Source: Palsa-601 sp963801185
Lineage (GTDB): Bacteria; Actinomycetota; Acidimicrobiia; Acidimicrobiales; Bog-793
DNA: 64,000 nucleotides
NCBI GenBank assembly: GCA_963801185.1
Contig: CAWDDW010000003.1
Location: forward strand, 434,001 to 498,000
Direction: 5' to 3'
Part shown: piece by piece, positions 18,068 to 27,180 of the stretch
Position numbering within the stretch: position 1 is the first letter of the stretch
How the letters are laid out: each line of letters starts with the position of its first letter
Position numbers and translations under genes: made by a program
The notes under the pieces: generated by a model
What the model was told of the DNA's origin: nothing
Database searches by the model: none
Seen by the model: the letters and a program-made list of their open reading frames with translations, nothing else

Positions 18068-19218
18068 CCGAGCGCCTGCTCCACTCGCTCGAGCATGCGG
18101 GCGGTGCACCCGGCCATCTCGATCGGCGGCGCGATCACGGTGAGGATGCGATCCGCGATGACGCCGAACACCTGCGCAAGCGGCCCGTCCCCGAGGGCGA
18201 CCGGCTCTCCGGCGTCCCCGGCGGCCGAAGCGTCGGGATGGAGCGGGATCTCCCCGATCAGGGGCACGCCGATCTCGGCAGCGAGGCGAGCGCCCCCGCC
18301 CCGACCGAACAGCGCGTACTCCTCGCCGTGCTCGCACACGAACGGGGACATGTTCTCGATCACGCCGGCGACCCGCAGATGGCCCTTGCGAGCCATGTCG
18401 GCGGCCCGGCCCGCAACCTTTTGGGCAGCGAGCGGCGGCGTCGTGATCACGAGCACCTCGGTGCGCGGCAGCATGCGGGCGAGGCCCATCTGTATGTCGC
18501 CCGTGCCGGGCGGCAGGTCGACGAACAGGTAGTCGAGGTCGCCCCAGGCGACGTCTTCAAGGAAGTGCTGGACAGCTCGGTTGAGCACCAACCCACGCCA
18601 CATGATGGCCGTGTCCTCATCCGCCAAGAAGCCCATGCTGATCACCCGCACCACCCCTCCCGCTCCCAGCAGCTGCCGCTCGAGCGGGACCATCTTCTTG
18701 TTGCGGGCGTTGATGTCCCCTTCCATCCCGAGCAGGCGCGGGACGGAGTGGCCCCACACGTCGGCGTCCAGAATGCCGACCGCGTGGCCCCGCGAGGCGA
18801 TCGCCACAGCCAGGTTGACCGTGACCGACGACTTGCCGACGCCGCCCTTGCCGGACGCGATGGCGAGCACGCGGGTTGTCGCCGGCAAGTCCGTCGCGAG
18901 CTCGGACCGCTCCTGGGCGCGCAGACGGGCTCGGGACATGAGCTCGCTCCGCTCGGGCTGGGTCATCACGCCCGTTCGGACCTCGACGCCGGTGACTCCT
19001 GGGACGGTGCGGACTGCACGCTCGACGTCGTCTTTCAGCTGCGTGCGGAGCGGGCAGCTCGCGATGGTGAGGGCGATCTCGGCCATGACCTCGCCCGTGG
19101 CCGTGGCGGTGACGGCGCGCACCATCCCGAGGCTCACGATGTCGTCGCCGAGCTCCGGGTCGACGACGCCACGAAGCGCTTCTGTGACCCGGTCGGGCAG
19201 GTCTTCTGGCTGGTGCAC
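18064..19218 (-). CDS. mrp: Mrp/NBP35-type iron-sulfur carrier ATPase
   Basis: A 384-residue protein with an N-terminal DUF59/MIP18 domain (about 5-85) and a C-terminal P-loop domain (about 105-355) with the deviant Walker A GKGGVGKSS and YLFVDLPPGTGDIQ. Such proteins bind a labile iron-sulfur cluster and deliver it to target enzymes. Unlike classical members it shows no clear CxxC motif near the end (the tail has one Cys in AGCTARMLE), and KVAGRAADMARKGHL replaces more typical sequences; cluster binding is therefore uncertain. It is divergent from the HesB/IscA gene, which acts in the same process. Confidence 0.88.
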   Translation of the reverse strand: MHQPEDLPDRVTEALRGVVDPELGDDIVSLGMVRAVTATATGEVMAEIALTIASCPLRTQLKDDVERAVRTVPGVTGVEVRTGVMTQPERSELMSRARLRAQERSELATDLPATTRVLAIASGKGGVGKSSVTVNLAVAIASRGHAVGILDADVWGHSVPRLLGMEGDINARNKKMVPLERQLLGAGGVVRVISMGFLADEDTAIMWRGLVLNRAVQHFLEDVAWGDLDYLFVDLPPGTGDIQMGLARMLPRTEVLVITTPPLAAQKVAGRAADMARKGHLRVAGVIENMSPFVCEHGEEYALFGRGGGARLAAEIGVPLIGEIPLHPDASAAGDAGEPVALGDGPLAQVFGVIADRILTVIAPPIEMAGCTARMLERVEQALG

Positions 19219-19277
19219 GATGAAAGCAGGCTACCGACGGGAATGCCCGGGGAGGCAGCTCGGTTGTGACCTGCGGC

Positions 19278-19283
19278 TACAAT
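19278..19283 (+). promoter_or_regulatory. Candidate -10 element for the HesB/IscA gene
   Basis: TACAAT lies 50 bp before the chosen start codon in the 114-bp divergent gap. No convincing -35 is present at the right spacing. Confidence 0.3.
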
Positions 19284-19332
19284 TGATCCGCACCTCTGCG
19301 TGAGCGTGCGGGATTTGAGGAGGCAGCACTCT

Positions 19333-19698
19333 GTGAGCATCGCTACTACGTCAGTGCAGATCGGCAAGCGGCCGAGCCCTGTCACGCTCTCCGACGAGGC
19401 GACGGTCAAGGTCGGCGAGCTGCTCTCGCAGGAGGGCAACCCTGAGCTGGCGCTCCGCGTCGCAGTTCGCCCAGGCGGCTGCTCGGGCTACAGCTACGAG
19501 ATGTTCTTCGACTCCGAGATCGCCGACGACGATGTAGTCCGGACCTTCGGCGCCGTGAAGGTCGTCGTCGACCCTGAGAGCGCCGATCTGCTCAAGGGTT
19601 CCACTCTCGACTACAAGGACGGGCTCCAGGGCGCCGGCTTCCACATCTCGAACCCCAACGCTTCGCGTACCTGCGGTTGCGGGTCCTCGTTCAGCTGA
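19333..19698 (+). CDS. HesB/IscA-family iron-sulfur assembly protein
   Basis: A 121-residue A-type carrier. The three cluster cysteines are in RPGGCSGYSY and the C-terminal TCGCGSSFS. The protein passes Fe-S clusters to target enzymes; the neighbouring Mrp ATPase belongs to the same process. The GTG at 19333 follows GAGGAGG at ideal distance; an earlier in-frame GTG at 19300 has no ribosome site. ErpA or SufA type cannot be told apart from sequence alone. Confidence 0.9.
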   Translation: MSIATTSVQIGKRPSPVTLSDEATVKVGELLSQEGNPELALRVAVRPGGCSGYSYEMFFDSEIADDDVVRTFGAVKVVVDPESADLLKGSTLDYKDGLQGAGFHISNPNASRTCGCGSSFS

Positions 19699-19716
19699 TC
19701 GCCTGAGCCACCGATC

Positions 19717-20064
19717 GTGCCCCCGGTAGGCCCGTATACGCCCGTCGTCCGCGCAGGCGACTGGTTGATCGTGTCCGGCCAGCTCGGCCGAACCGCCGAC
19801 GGCGAGTTCGTCAGTGGCGTAGGAAACCAGACGATCCAGGCAGTCGCCAACATCGCCGAGCTCCTCGTGGGCCACGGAGCGTCTCTCTCCGACGTCGTGA
19901 AGACGACCGTCCTGCTCGTGGACATCGCAGACTTCGGCGTCGTCAATGATGCCTACGTCACCGCCTTCGGCGATCACCGCCCAGCTCGGAGCGCTTTCGC
20001 CACGAACGGCCTGCCGCTCGGCGCTCTCGTCGAGATCGAGGCCTGGGCGTACTCCCCGCAATAA
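19717..20064 (+). CDS. ridA: RidA family enamine/imine deaminase
   Basis: The 115-residue protein has the RidA fold throughout: VSGQLGRTADGEFV near the start, the central QTIQAVANIAELL helix and the active-site segment PARSAFATNGLPLGALVEIEAWA with the Arg that binds substrate carboxylate. It removes reactive enamines formed by PLP enzymes. It begins with GTG, 18 bases after the HesB/IscA stop, so the two are probably cotranscribed. Its presence near the MBL hydrolase and GET3-like genes matches the mycobacterial order. Confidence 0.85.
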   Translation: MPPVGPYTPVVRAGDWLIVSGQLGRTADGEFVSGVGNQTIQAVANIAELLVGHGASLSDVVKTTVLLVDIADFGVVNDAYVTAFGDHRPARSAFATNGLPLGALVEIEAWAYSPQ

Positions 20065-20127
20065 TCGAGTAGGCGACGGCGCGGGGTGCGCCGGGCTCGG
20101 GTGGCTTCTGTGGTAGCAACGGCGACA

Positions 20128-21339
20128 ATGAGGAATTCAGGTGGCGATCGGCTCCGGCGGCGGGCTTCAGGCCCCCTACTGATCGGCGTGGCGGCGCTGG
20201 CGCTGTCCGCTTGCGGCGGAGGTGGGAAGCCTGCGAGCACCGTGCCCTCGTCGACACTGCCCCCGCTCCCGCCGAGCGTGGTGGCCTACGTCGCCATGGC
20301 CGGGTCGGGCGCCAACCTCGGTTACGGCCACGACCTCCAGTCCGTGACGGTGAGCGGCAGCGCCGGCGGCCCGGTCGTGGGCAAGAAGATCGCCGTCGGG
20401 ACGTATCCTGACGCCGTAGCGGTCAACCCCGCAGGGACAATGGCCTACGTGGCGAACTACTCGTCCGGCTCGGTGACCCCTGTGAACCTCGCGACCGACA
20501 CTCCCGGCACGCCGATAGACGCCGGCGTTGGCCCGGCAGGCATCGCCATCACCCCGGACGGGAAGACCGCCTACGTCACCGACGACGGCTCGGCGTCCGT
20601 TCTCGGCGACACCGTCACGCCGATCGATCTCGCCACGGGCAAGCCCGGGACGCCGATCACCGTCGGGTCCGGCCCGCAAGGGATCGTGATCACGCCAGAC
20701 GGTTCGACGGCATACGTCGCAGACGCCGGCGCCATCGTGACGGGCCAGAGCGGCGGAGTAGGCAACACCGTGACTCCCATCGATCTGTCCACAAACACCG
20801 CCGGGCGACCCATCACCGTCGGCAACGGACCGACCGGCATGGCCATCACCACCGACGGCACGGTTGTCTTCGTCACGAACCTCGACTCCGGCAGCGTCAC
20901 GCCGATCGCCACCGCCAACAACAGCGCAGGAGCCCCGATAGCCGTACCCGGAGGTCCGGTCGCTGTCACCATCGGCGGCGGCGACGCCTGGGTGGTCGAC
21001 ACGCCTTCGAACACCTCGGCCGGCAACAACGTGGTGCCGATCTCGATCTCCTCGGACACGGCCGGCGCGCCGATCGCGGTGCCGAAGGGCCCGCAGGACA
21101 TCGCCATCACCCCGGACGGGAAGACGGCGTGGGTGACCTGCCTGAATGCCGACGCCCTCGTGCCGATCGCTATCGCGACGAAGACGGTGGGCGCGTCGAT
21201 CACTCTCGAGGGTGGGCCGTTCGCCCTGGCGATCGCAGATCAGGTCCTGGGTGGCGGCCGAGGTGCGACAACTACGACAACTACGGCGGCGGCCACGACG
21301 AGTGCGACGGTGAAGCACAAGAAGAAAAAGAAGTCCTGA
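20128..21339 (+). CDS. Lipoprotein with YncE/YVTN-type beta-propeller
   Basis: A 403-residue exported protein. A lipobox LSAC follows a hydrophobic core near residue 28, so the product is probably a lipid-anchored cell-surface protein. About seven repeats of some 45 residues follow, each with a core like PDAVAVNPAGTMAYVANYSS or PAGIAITPDGKTAYVT and a TPIDLATG-type strand; these form a seven-bladed propeller. A Thr run and a Lys-rich tail (HKKKKKS) close the protein. The ATG at 20128 was chosen because it gives a normal n-region; GTG 20086 would add 14 residues. The propeller family often binds or scaffolds, and no enzymatic residues are evident. Confidence 0.75.
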   Translation: MRNSGGDRLRRRASGPLLIGVAALALSACGGGGKPASTVPSSTLPPLPPSVVAYVAMAGSGANLGYGHDLQSVTVSGSAGGPVVGKKIAVGTYPDAVAVNPAGTMAYVANYSSGSVTPVNLATDTPGTPIDAGVGPAGIAITPDGKTAYVTDDGSASVLGDTVTPIDLATGKPGTPITVGSGPQGIVITPDGSTAYVADAGAIVTGQSGGVGNTVTPIDLSTNTAGRPITVGNGPTGMAITTDGTVVFVTNLDSGSVTPIATANNSAGAPIAVPGGPVAVTIGGGDAWVVDTPSNTSAGNNVVPISISSDTAGAPIAVPKGPQDIAITPDGKTAWVTCLNADALVPIAIATKTVGASITLEGGPFALAIADQVLGGGRGATTTTTTAAATTSATVKHKKKKKS

Positions 21340-21351
21340 CGCAACCGCTTG

Positions 21352-22044
21352 CTAGGACCCCGATCCCGGAAGCCACCGGACGCTGCCGAACCGGTACCCC
21401 ACCGACCGCACGGTCTCGATGAGATGAGCTTGCTCCTCGCCGAGCTTGGCCCGCAGCCGCCGCACGTGGACGTCTACGGTCCGCGCCCCACCGAAGTACT
21501 CGTACCCCCAGACGCGTGACAGCAGCACCTCCCGGGTGAACACCTTGCCCGGGTGCGCTGCCAGGAACCGCAACAGCTCGTACTCCATGAAGGTCAGGTC
21601 GAGTGGGCGCCCCGACAGGGCCGCCTGGTACGTCTCGAGGTTCAGCGCGAGAGGGCCGTACACGATCAGGTCGTGCTGCTTGCCCCGGCCCGTCCGCCAG
21701 AACAGGTGCGCCAACCGCGCCTCGACCTCGGCCACCGACGCGCCCGAGACGACGAAGTCGTCGAACAAGTCCTCCCGCAATTCGAGCTCACCCAGCTGGC
21801 CCTTCTCGACCACCAACAGCAGGGGCGCCAGGGCAGACTCGCGCTTTCGCAGCGCCCGGCACAGCAAGAAACCGGCATCGCTCTCACTGCCCGCCACCAC
21901 CACCGCTCCCGCCCATCCGTCCTCGGGCTCGAGCCTGTTGGCGACGTTCACGTCCGCGACCGCACGCCACGGATAGGCGGCCGCGTCGAGGACGCCGGTC
22001 AACCACTCCGGTGGCGGGTCGGGGAAGACGAGAAGCGGGTCCAT
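21352..22044 (-). CDS. glnR: GlnR-like orphan OmpR-family regulator without receiver Asp
   Basis: A 230-residue protein with a degenerate receiver (1-115) and an OmpR winged helix (about 130-225). The DNA-binding part, PLDLTFMEYELLRFLAAHPG then WGYEYFGGARTVDVHVRRLR, is very close to actinobacterial GlnR, the master regulator of nitrogen assimilation. In the receiver, the strand carrying the phosphoacceptor reads GAVVVAGSES: the Asp found in mycobacterial GlnR (AVLVDA) is Ala. GlnR is known to work without phosphorylation, so this is consistent. It sits directly after glnA2 in the same direction (66-bp gap), a fitting target. Confidence 0.8.
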   Translation of the reverse strand: MDPLLVFPDPPPEWLTGVLDAAAYPWRAVADVNVANRLEPEDGWAGAVVVAGSESDAGFLLCRALRKRESALAPLLLVVEKGQLGELELREDLFDDFVVSGASVAEVEARLAHLFWRTGRGKQHDLIVYGPLALNLETYQAALSGRPLDLTFMEYELLRFLAAHPGKVFTREVLLSRVWGYEYFGGARTVDVHVRRLRAKLGEEQAHLIETVRSVGYRFGSVRWLPGSGS

Positions 22045-22110
22045 GTCAGTGGGCTGGGGCCAGGGCGCTGGACCCGGGGTGGGCGCGGCCGCCGGGTCTC
22101 GGGGTCTCGG

Positions 22111-23460
22111 TCACAGGGACGGGAGGTACCGGACGAGCTCGAACGGCGTCACCTCGCGCTTGTACGCCGCCCACTCCGCCCGCTTGTTGCGGAGGAACCA
22201 CTCGAAGACGTGCTCGCCGAGCGTCTCGGCCACGAGCTCGGAGCGCTCCATCACAGACAGGGCGTCGGCGAGCGAGCTCGGCAACGGGCGGATCCCTTCG
22301 GAGGCCAGCTCTTCGGGTGTGAGGGAGAACAGGTTGGAGGAGGCCTCCGGCGGCAGCTCGTACTTCGCCTCGATACCCCGGAGCCCGGCAGCGAGCACCA
22401 ACGCGAACGTGAGGTACGGATTGCAGGCCGGGTCGGGCGCCCGGTACTCGATGCGAGTCGACTCCGAGCGGCCCCGCTTCGCGATCGGGACCCGGATGAG
22501 CGCTGAACGGTTGTTGTAGGCCCACGACACGTGGACGGGAGCCTCGTAGCCGATGACCAGCCGCTTGTACGAGTTGACCCACTGGTTCGTGACTGCCGTG
22601 ATCTCGGGAGCGTGCTCCAGCACCCCGGCGATGAAGTGCCTGCCGAGCGAGGAGAGCCCGTGCTCGTCACCCGGGTCGTTGAAGGCGTTCTTGTCACCCT
22701 CGAACAGCGAGAAGTGAGTGTGCATGCCAGAGCCCTGGACGCCGGCCAAGGGCTTGGGCATGAAGCTCGCGTACACCCCCTCTTGCTGTGCGATCTCCTT
22801 CGCCACTAGCCGGACGGTCATCACGGTGTCGGCCATGGTGAGCGCGTCGGTGTAGCGGAGATCGATCTCGTGCTGGCTCGGAGCATCCTCGTGCTGGGAG
22901 TACTCGACGGGGATCCCCATGTCCTCCAAGGTCAGAACGGTCCGCTTCCGGAGGTCAGACGCGAGATCGGCCACGGTCAGCTCGAAGTACGAGCCGCTGT
23001 CGAGTGGTCTCGGCGGTTCGGAGGGATCGGACGAGGCGAAATAGAAGTACTCGATCTCCGGCGCGGCGTAAAAGGAGTATCCGAGCCCGTGCGCCCGCTC
23101 GAGTGCGCGCCGCAGCACCTGGCGGGGGCAGCCCTCGAACGGCGTGCCGTCGAGGTTCAAGATGTCGCAGAACACCCGTGCGACCGATGACGACTCGTGG
23201 TCGCTACGGCTCGAGCGAAGGGGCAAGATCTGGAAGGTCTTCGGGTCCGGCTTGGCGAGCACGTCCGACTCCTGCACCCGGCTGAACCCGTCGATTGCCG
23301 ACCCGTCGAACGTCATGCCCTCGTCGAGCGCGTTCTCAAGCTCGGCGGGAGTGATGGCAAATGACTTCGGTGTCCCGAGGACATCGGTGAACCACAACTG
23401 GACGAAACGCACCCCGCGTTCCTCCACCGTTCTCAACACATACTCCCGCTGACTCTGCAT
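22111..23460 (-). CDS. glnA2: Glutamine synthetase type I, GlnA2-like
   Basis: The 449-residue protein is close to mycobacterial GlnA2 over its full length. It has the beta-grasp N-terminus (FVQLWFTDVLGTPKS, FDGSAIDGF), ATP/metal residues in APEIEYFYF and the glutamate-binding NQWVNSYKRL, plus TRIEYRAPDPACNPYL. The adenylylation loop reads NLFSLTPEE, so the modified Tyr of GlnA1 is absent and control by GlnE is unlikely. The ATG at 23460 follows GAGGA by seven bases; the longer frame adds ten residues without support. It is divergent from glnA across a 218-bp gap that should hold both promoters; I could not find a convincing GlnR box there. Confidence 0.92.
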   Translation of the reverse strand: MQSQREYVLRTVEERGVRFVQLWFTDVLGTPKSFAITPAELENALDEGMTFDGSAIDGFSRVQESDVLAKPDPKTFQILPLRSSRSDHESSSVARVFCDILNLDGTPFEGCPRQVLRRALERAHGLGYSFYAAPEIEYFYFASSDPSEPPRPLDSGSYFELTVADLASDLRKRTVLTLEDMGIPVEYSQHEDAPSQHEIDLRYTDALTMADTVMTVRLVAKEIAQQEGVYASFMPKPLAGVQGSGMHTHFSLFEGDKNAFNDPGDEHGLSSLGRHFIAGVLEHAPEITAVTNQWVNSYKRLVIGYEAPVHVSWAYNNRSALIRVPIAKRGRSESTRIEYRAPDPACNPYLTFALVLAAGLRGIEAKYELPPEASSNLFSLTPEELASEGIRPLPSSLADALSVMERSELVAETLGEHVFEWFLRNKRAEWAAYKREVTPFELVRYLPSL

Positions 23461-23678
23461 GTTGCAATCCTCGCAGTTCAACGGCACCAACGCCTACTCC
23501 GGGACCGGTCGCCGGGTGCGTGTTCACGCGCCGTTCATGTTCGGGCAACAGTGGGGCAATAGGCGTCTGACAACCTCGCTGTGGCACACTCGGGCGCCGA
23601 TTGGCGTGCCGATCGCGGGCCGGACACCCGGATCCCGCAACCCGACTCGAAGAAGCCCAACTCGAACAAGGAGGAGAC

Positions 23679-25103
23679 GTGCAGGAACGTACCGCTGCTG
23701 AGGTCGTTCGTCTGATGGATGACGAGGGGGTCGAGATGATCGACTTCCGTTTTTGTGACCTGCCTGGACTGATGCAGCACTTTTCCGTGCCGGCTCACGA
23801 GCTCACCGAAGACGGCTTCGTCGACGGCTTCGGTTTCGACGGCTCCTCCATCCGCGGGTTCCAGGAGATCCAGGAATCGGACATGCTCCTGTTGCCGGAT
23901 CCGGCGACAGCGGTCATCGATCCCTTCCGCCAGCACAAGACGCTGAACATCAACTGCTTCGTCCACGACCCTGTCACCGGCGAGAGCTACTCCCGTGACC
24001 CCCGCTACATCGCCCTCAAGGCCGAGCGGTACCTCAACACCACCGGTATCGCGGACACGATCTACTTCGGCCCGGAGGCGGAGTTCTTCATCTTCGACGA
24101 CGTCCGTTACCACCAGGACCAGCACTCGGCCTCATACTCGGTCGACTCGATCGAAGGCGCATGGAACACGGCCCGCGACGAGAAGCCGAACCTCGGCTTC
24201 AAACCGCGTTACAAGGAGGGTTACTTCCCCGTCCCACCGGCCGACCACTTCCAGGACCTGCGCTCGGAGATGGTGCTCACGATGGAGCAGCTCGGCATCG
24301 AGATCGAGGTGCAGCACCACGAGGTGGGAACGGGTGGCCAGGCGGAGATCGACATGCGTTTCGACACGCTGCTGCGCATGGCCGACAAGCTGATGCTCTA
24401 CAAGTACGTCGTCAAGAACGTCGCTCGCAACGCCGGCTACACCGCCACGTTCATGCCCAAGCCGCTGTTCCAGGACAACGGCTCCGGCATGCACTGCCAC
24501 CAGTCGCTCTGGAAGGGGGGCGACCCGCTGTTCTACGCGGAGACCGGTTACGCAGGCTTGTCCGACATCGGCCGCTGGTACATCGGGGGCCTCTTGAAGC
24601 ATGCCAAGTCGATTCTCGCCTTCGCCGCTCCAACCACGAACTCCTACAAGCGGCTCGTGCCCGGCTACGAGGCACCTGTGAACCTCGTGTACTCACAGCG
24701 CAACCGGTCGGCTGCATGTCGCATCCCGATCTACTCGAAGAGCCCCAAGGCCAAGCGAGTCGAGTTCCGCTGTCCTGACCCGTCGGCCAACCCGTACATC
24801 GCGTTCGCCGCGATGCTGATGGCCGGCCTGGACGGTGTACAGAACCGGATCGAGCCGCCGGACCCGGTGGACAAGGACCTCTACGATCTCCCGCCGGAGG
24901 AGCTGGCCCAAGTGCCTCAGGTGCCCGCCTCACTCGACGAGGCGCTCTTTGCGCTCGAGACAGATCAGGACTTCCTGAAAGCAGGGGGAGTCTTCACTGA
25001 CGACCTGATCGAGACCTGGATCAACTACAAGCGGCTCCACGAGATCGATGCCGTCCGGCTCCGGCCGCACCCGTGGGAGTTCCACCTCTACTACGACATC
25101 TAG
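23679..25103 (+). CDS. glnA: Glutamine synthetase type I, main GlnA
   Basis: A 474-residue enzyme, the standard length for GlnA. It shows FDGSSIRGFQEIQESDM, the metal site FGPEAEFFIFDD, the ATP site region KYVVKNVARNAGYTATFMPK, NGSGMHCHQS and the glutamate-binding NSYKRLVPGYEAPV. The adenylylation Tyr is present in KDLYDLPPEE, so activity can be switched off by GlnE. It combines ammonia and glutamate with ATP. The GTG at 23679 follows AAGGAGGA and gives the usual N-terminus; the longer open frame runs into the promoter region. It is divergent from glnA2 and near the glnR-like gene. Confidence 0.96.
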   Translation: MQERTAAEVVRLMDDEGVEMIDFRFCDLPGLMQHFSVPAHELTEDGFVDGFGFDGSSIRGFQEIQESDMLLLPDPATAVIDPFRQHKTLNINCFVHDPVTGESYSRDPRYIALKAERYLNTTGIADTIYFGPEAEFFIFDDVRYHQDQHSASYSVDSIEGAWNTARDEKPNLGFKPRYKEGYFPVPPADHFQDLRSEMVLTMEQLGIEIEVQHHEVGTGGQAEIDMRFDTLLRMADKLMLYKYVVKNVARNAGYTATFMPKPLFQDNGSGMHCHQSLWKGGDPLFYAETGYAGLSDIGRWYIGGLLKHAKSILAFAAPTTNSYKRLVPGYEAPVNLVYSQRNRSAACRIPIYSKSPKAKRVEFRCPDPSANPYIAFAAMLMAGLDGVQNRIEPPDPVDKDLYDLPPEELAQVPQVPASLDEALFALETDQDFLKAGGVFTDDLIETWINYKRLHEIDAVRLRPHPWEFHLYYDI

Positions 25104-25181
25104 GTCGTCGACCTCGTCGACGCTTCGAATCGCGTCGGCGAGGTCGGACAGGCAGCAAGCTTGCCCGAATCCGCTGGAGGG

Positions 25182-25949
25182 CTACGAGCGGTATCGGCTG
25201 TCGCCCTCTACGGCTTTCAAGTGCGCATCGAAGAACGCGAGGATGCGTCGACGTGCATCTCGCGCAGAGCCCTCGTGGTAGCCCGATCCCGGCGACAGTA
25301 TTCCGAAGACCGGCTCCAAGATGGAGAACGGGAATGGATTCTTATCTCCAGATCCTTCGTGGTCGTTGAGAAAGGAGTGGCCGGCATCCGGGTACTCCTT
25401 GACGTCGTGTTCTACCCCGACGGCCGTCAATGCTCGCTCGAGGCGATCGGCGGCCCCTCGCAGTGTGCGATCCTTGCGGCCGTAGCTTCCGACAATCGGG
25501 CAAGCCTGTCTCAGGAAGCTGGCCGTGTAGGCATCTTTTGGAGCGGTGCCGTAGTTGACGCTCGACACGTTGAATCCGCGATCGGCTGCGAGCAGCAGGG
25601 CGAACCCTCCGCCCATGCAGTAGCCGATCACGCCGATCCTGCCTGTGCAGTCCTCCCGGGCCGCCAGCCAGACGCGTGCCGCCTCGATGTCGTCGAACGA
25701 CCGTCCCTGTCCGGCGCGCACATCGCGCATGACCGAGATCATGCAGGCCACCATCCCTCTCCCAGAGAAGAGGTCCGGCGCTACGGCGAGGTACCCTTCG
25801 CCTGCTAGCCAGTCAGCCTGGTTCCGTAAGTCCTGGCTCATCCCCATTGCGTCGTGGATGACGACGACACCTGGCCAGGGGCCCTCGCCCGCAGGTGTCG
25901 CCAGGTAGGACGGCAGCTCACCAGGGGTGGGGATCATCACCTCGGCCAT
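25182..25949 (-). CDS. Dienelactone hydrolase family protein
   Basis: A 255-residue alpha/beta hydrolase. The nucleophile elbow is GVIGYCMGGGFA with Cys, as in true dienelactone hydrolases; PDAGHSFLND supplies the His. IHDAMGMSQDLRNQADWLA is the oxyanion region. It may open lactone rings of aromatic breakdown products, but no other such genes are near. The ATG at 25949 overlaps the stop of the upstream flavodoxin gene (one shared base). The open frame continues to 26324, antisense-like and without homology. Confidence 0.85.
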   Translation of the reverse strand: MAEVMIPTPGELPSYLATPAGEGPWPGVVVIHDAMGMSQDLRNQADWLAGEGYLAVAPDLFSGRGMVACMISVMRDVRAGQGRSFDDIEAARVWLAAREDCTGRIGVIGYCMGGGFALLLAADRGFNVSSVNYGTAPKDAYTASFLRQACPIVGSYGRKDRTLRGAADRLERALTAVGVEHDVKEYPDAGHSFLNDHEGSGDKNPFPFSILEPVFGILSPGSGYHEGSARDARRRILAFFDAHLKAVEGDSRYRS

Positions 25950-26539
25950 CACGACTCCCTGGAGGCGGGTGGTCGTCCCGGACGGTCCGCACTGGCGACG
26001 CCGTTCGATACAACGTTTGCCGCGAGCCGTTTGCCCCATTCTCGGGCGCGGGTCTCCTCGTCCGGTTCGAGGTGATTCTGCAAGGTGACGAAGAAGCTCT
26101 CGGGCTTGGCCACCACCTCGAACCCATGCCTCCGAAGCTTTCGGCTGATTGGCCTCGACGCCCTCCCTCTGAGAACTGCTGGACCTTTGAAGCGGGTGTC
26201 GAAGGCAGCAAACTTTGTGTGGCCATGGCCCAGCGCCCTGAGCCAGCCACGCACGCCTGGGCCTTCGGCGTCGCGATCGAGCACCAGATCGTTCTTGGGT
26301 TTTTGCGCAGTGGCGGCCGCCCACTTGCGGGTGCGGGTTCGACTCATGCCGTGAAAATGGGTGGGACCGCCCACCACGAGCAGGTCGGCGTCGCCCAACT
26401 GTTCTCGGCCTGCCTCAACCACCGGGACCACGACCACGTTGTCCACCGGCTCAAGGCCCTGGCCAATACCCTTGCCAATGGCATCGGCGATCGCGTGGGT
26501 GTTACCAAACATCGACTCGTAGACGACCACTGCCCGCAT
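25949..26539 (-). CDS. Flavodoxin-family protein
   Basis: The 196-residue protein begins with the FMN phosphate loop VVVYESMFGNTHAIADAI (about 4-21), followed by the second FMN loop LLVVGGPTHFHGMSR. The C-terminal half (about 115-196) is more basic than usual, with ASRPISRKLRRHGFEV. It carries electrons or acts as a flavin-binding quinone reductase. The second ATG (26539) gives the family's N-terminus; the first is three codons earlier. It is translationally linked to the dienelactone hydrolase. Confidence 0.85.
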   Translation of the reverse strand: MRAVVVYESMFGNTHAIADAIGKGIGQGLEPVDNVVVVPVVEAGREQLGDADLLVVGGPTHFHGMSRTRTRKWAAATAQKPKNDLVLDRDAEGPGVRGWLRALGHGHTKFAAFDTRFKGPAVLRGRASRPISRKLRRHGFEVVAKPESFFVTLQNHLEPDEETRAREWGKRLAANVVSNGVASADRPGRPPASRES

Positions 26540-26607
26540 GGGCCACATCCCCTGTGCTTGCCGGCCGCCCGAAACGGCCTCACACCGAGGATGCTAGCTG
26601 TGCTTCG

Positions 26608-27180
26608 TCATCGGGCTCCGAGGAAGTCCAGCACGCGTCGGGTCAGGAGGGAGGCTGCGCTTGCGTCGTAAGACGGGAGGCTCGGGTCGGCGAAGAGGTG
26701 CTGATCACCGGGGTAGAGGAACAGTTCCGCGTGCTCCGCCGACTCGACGAGTCCGCGAGCGGCGTCAAAGTCGCCCTCGTCGACGAACATCGGGGCTGCC
26801 TCCATGGCGTGGACCTGCACGGTGACATCTGCGGGCCGCGAGGACGCGAACTCCGAGATCGGCACACAGGAGTGGAACAGCAACGCCCCTTTTGCCCCCG
26901 GGCGGGTCTCGGCCAACTTCTGCGCCGGCAGCACACCGAGCGAGAACCCGGCGTAGATCTCACTCCGCAGCTCGTCTGCGGCACGAACCCCGCGCTCGAT
27001 GATGTCGCCGAATCCGATCTCTCCGGCGTACGCGACACCTTCATCGAGCGTACGGAGGGTCCGGCCTTCGTAGAGGTCCGGAGTGTGGACGGCGTGCCCG
27101 GCGGGTCGCAGCTCATCGGCGAAAGCGACGAAGCCCGACGTCTGACCCTGTGCGTGGTGGAACAACAACACCTCAGCCAT
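26608..27180 (-). CDS. Dienelactone hydrolase family protein, Ser nucleophile
   Basis: A 190-residue short alpha/beta hydrolase: MAEVLLFHHAQGQTSGFVAF at the start, the elbow IYAGFSLGVLPAQ with Ser instead of Cys, an Asp in FVDEGDFD and the His in YPGDQHLFAD. It belongs to the DLH superfamily branch with Ser nucleophile. The ATG at 27180 was preferred to the first in-frame GTG. It lies upstream of the flavodoxin gene in the same direction with a 68-bp gap and could share its transcript. The substrate is unknown. Confidence 0.8.
   Translation of the reverse strand: MAEVLLFHHAQGQTSGFVAFADELRPAGHAVHTPDLYEGRTLRTLDEGVAYAGEIGFGDIIERGVRAADELRSEIYAGFSLGVLPAQKLAETRPGAKGALLFHSCVPISEFASSRPADVTVQVHAMEAAPMFVDEGDFDAARGLVESAEHAELFLYPGDQHLFADPSLPSYDASAASLLTRRVLDFLGAR

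Noticed and set aside
23461..23678. GlnR binding box between the glutamine synthetase genes
   Set aside because: I searched for a GTnAC-n6-GnAAC-like pair and saw none convincing.
24161..24778. 205-codon ORF inside glnA on the same strand
   Set aside because: Out-of-frame shadow of a strongly conserved gene.
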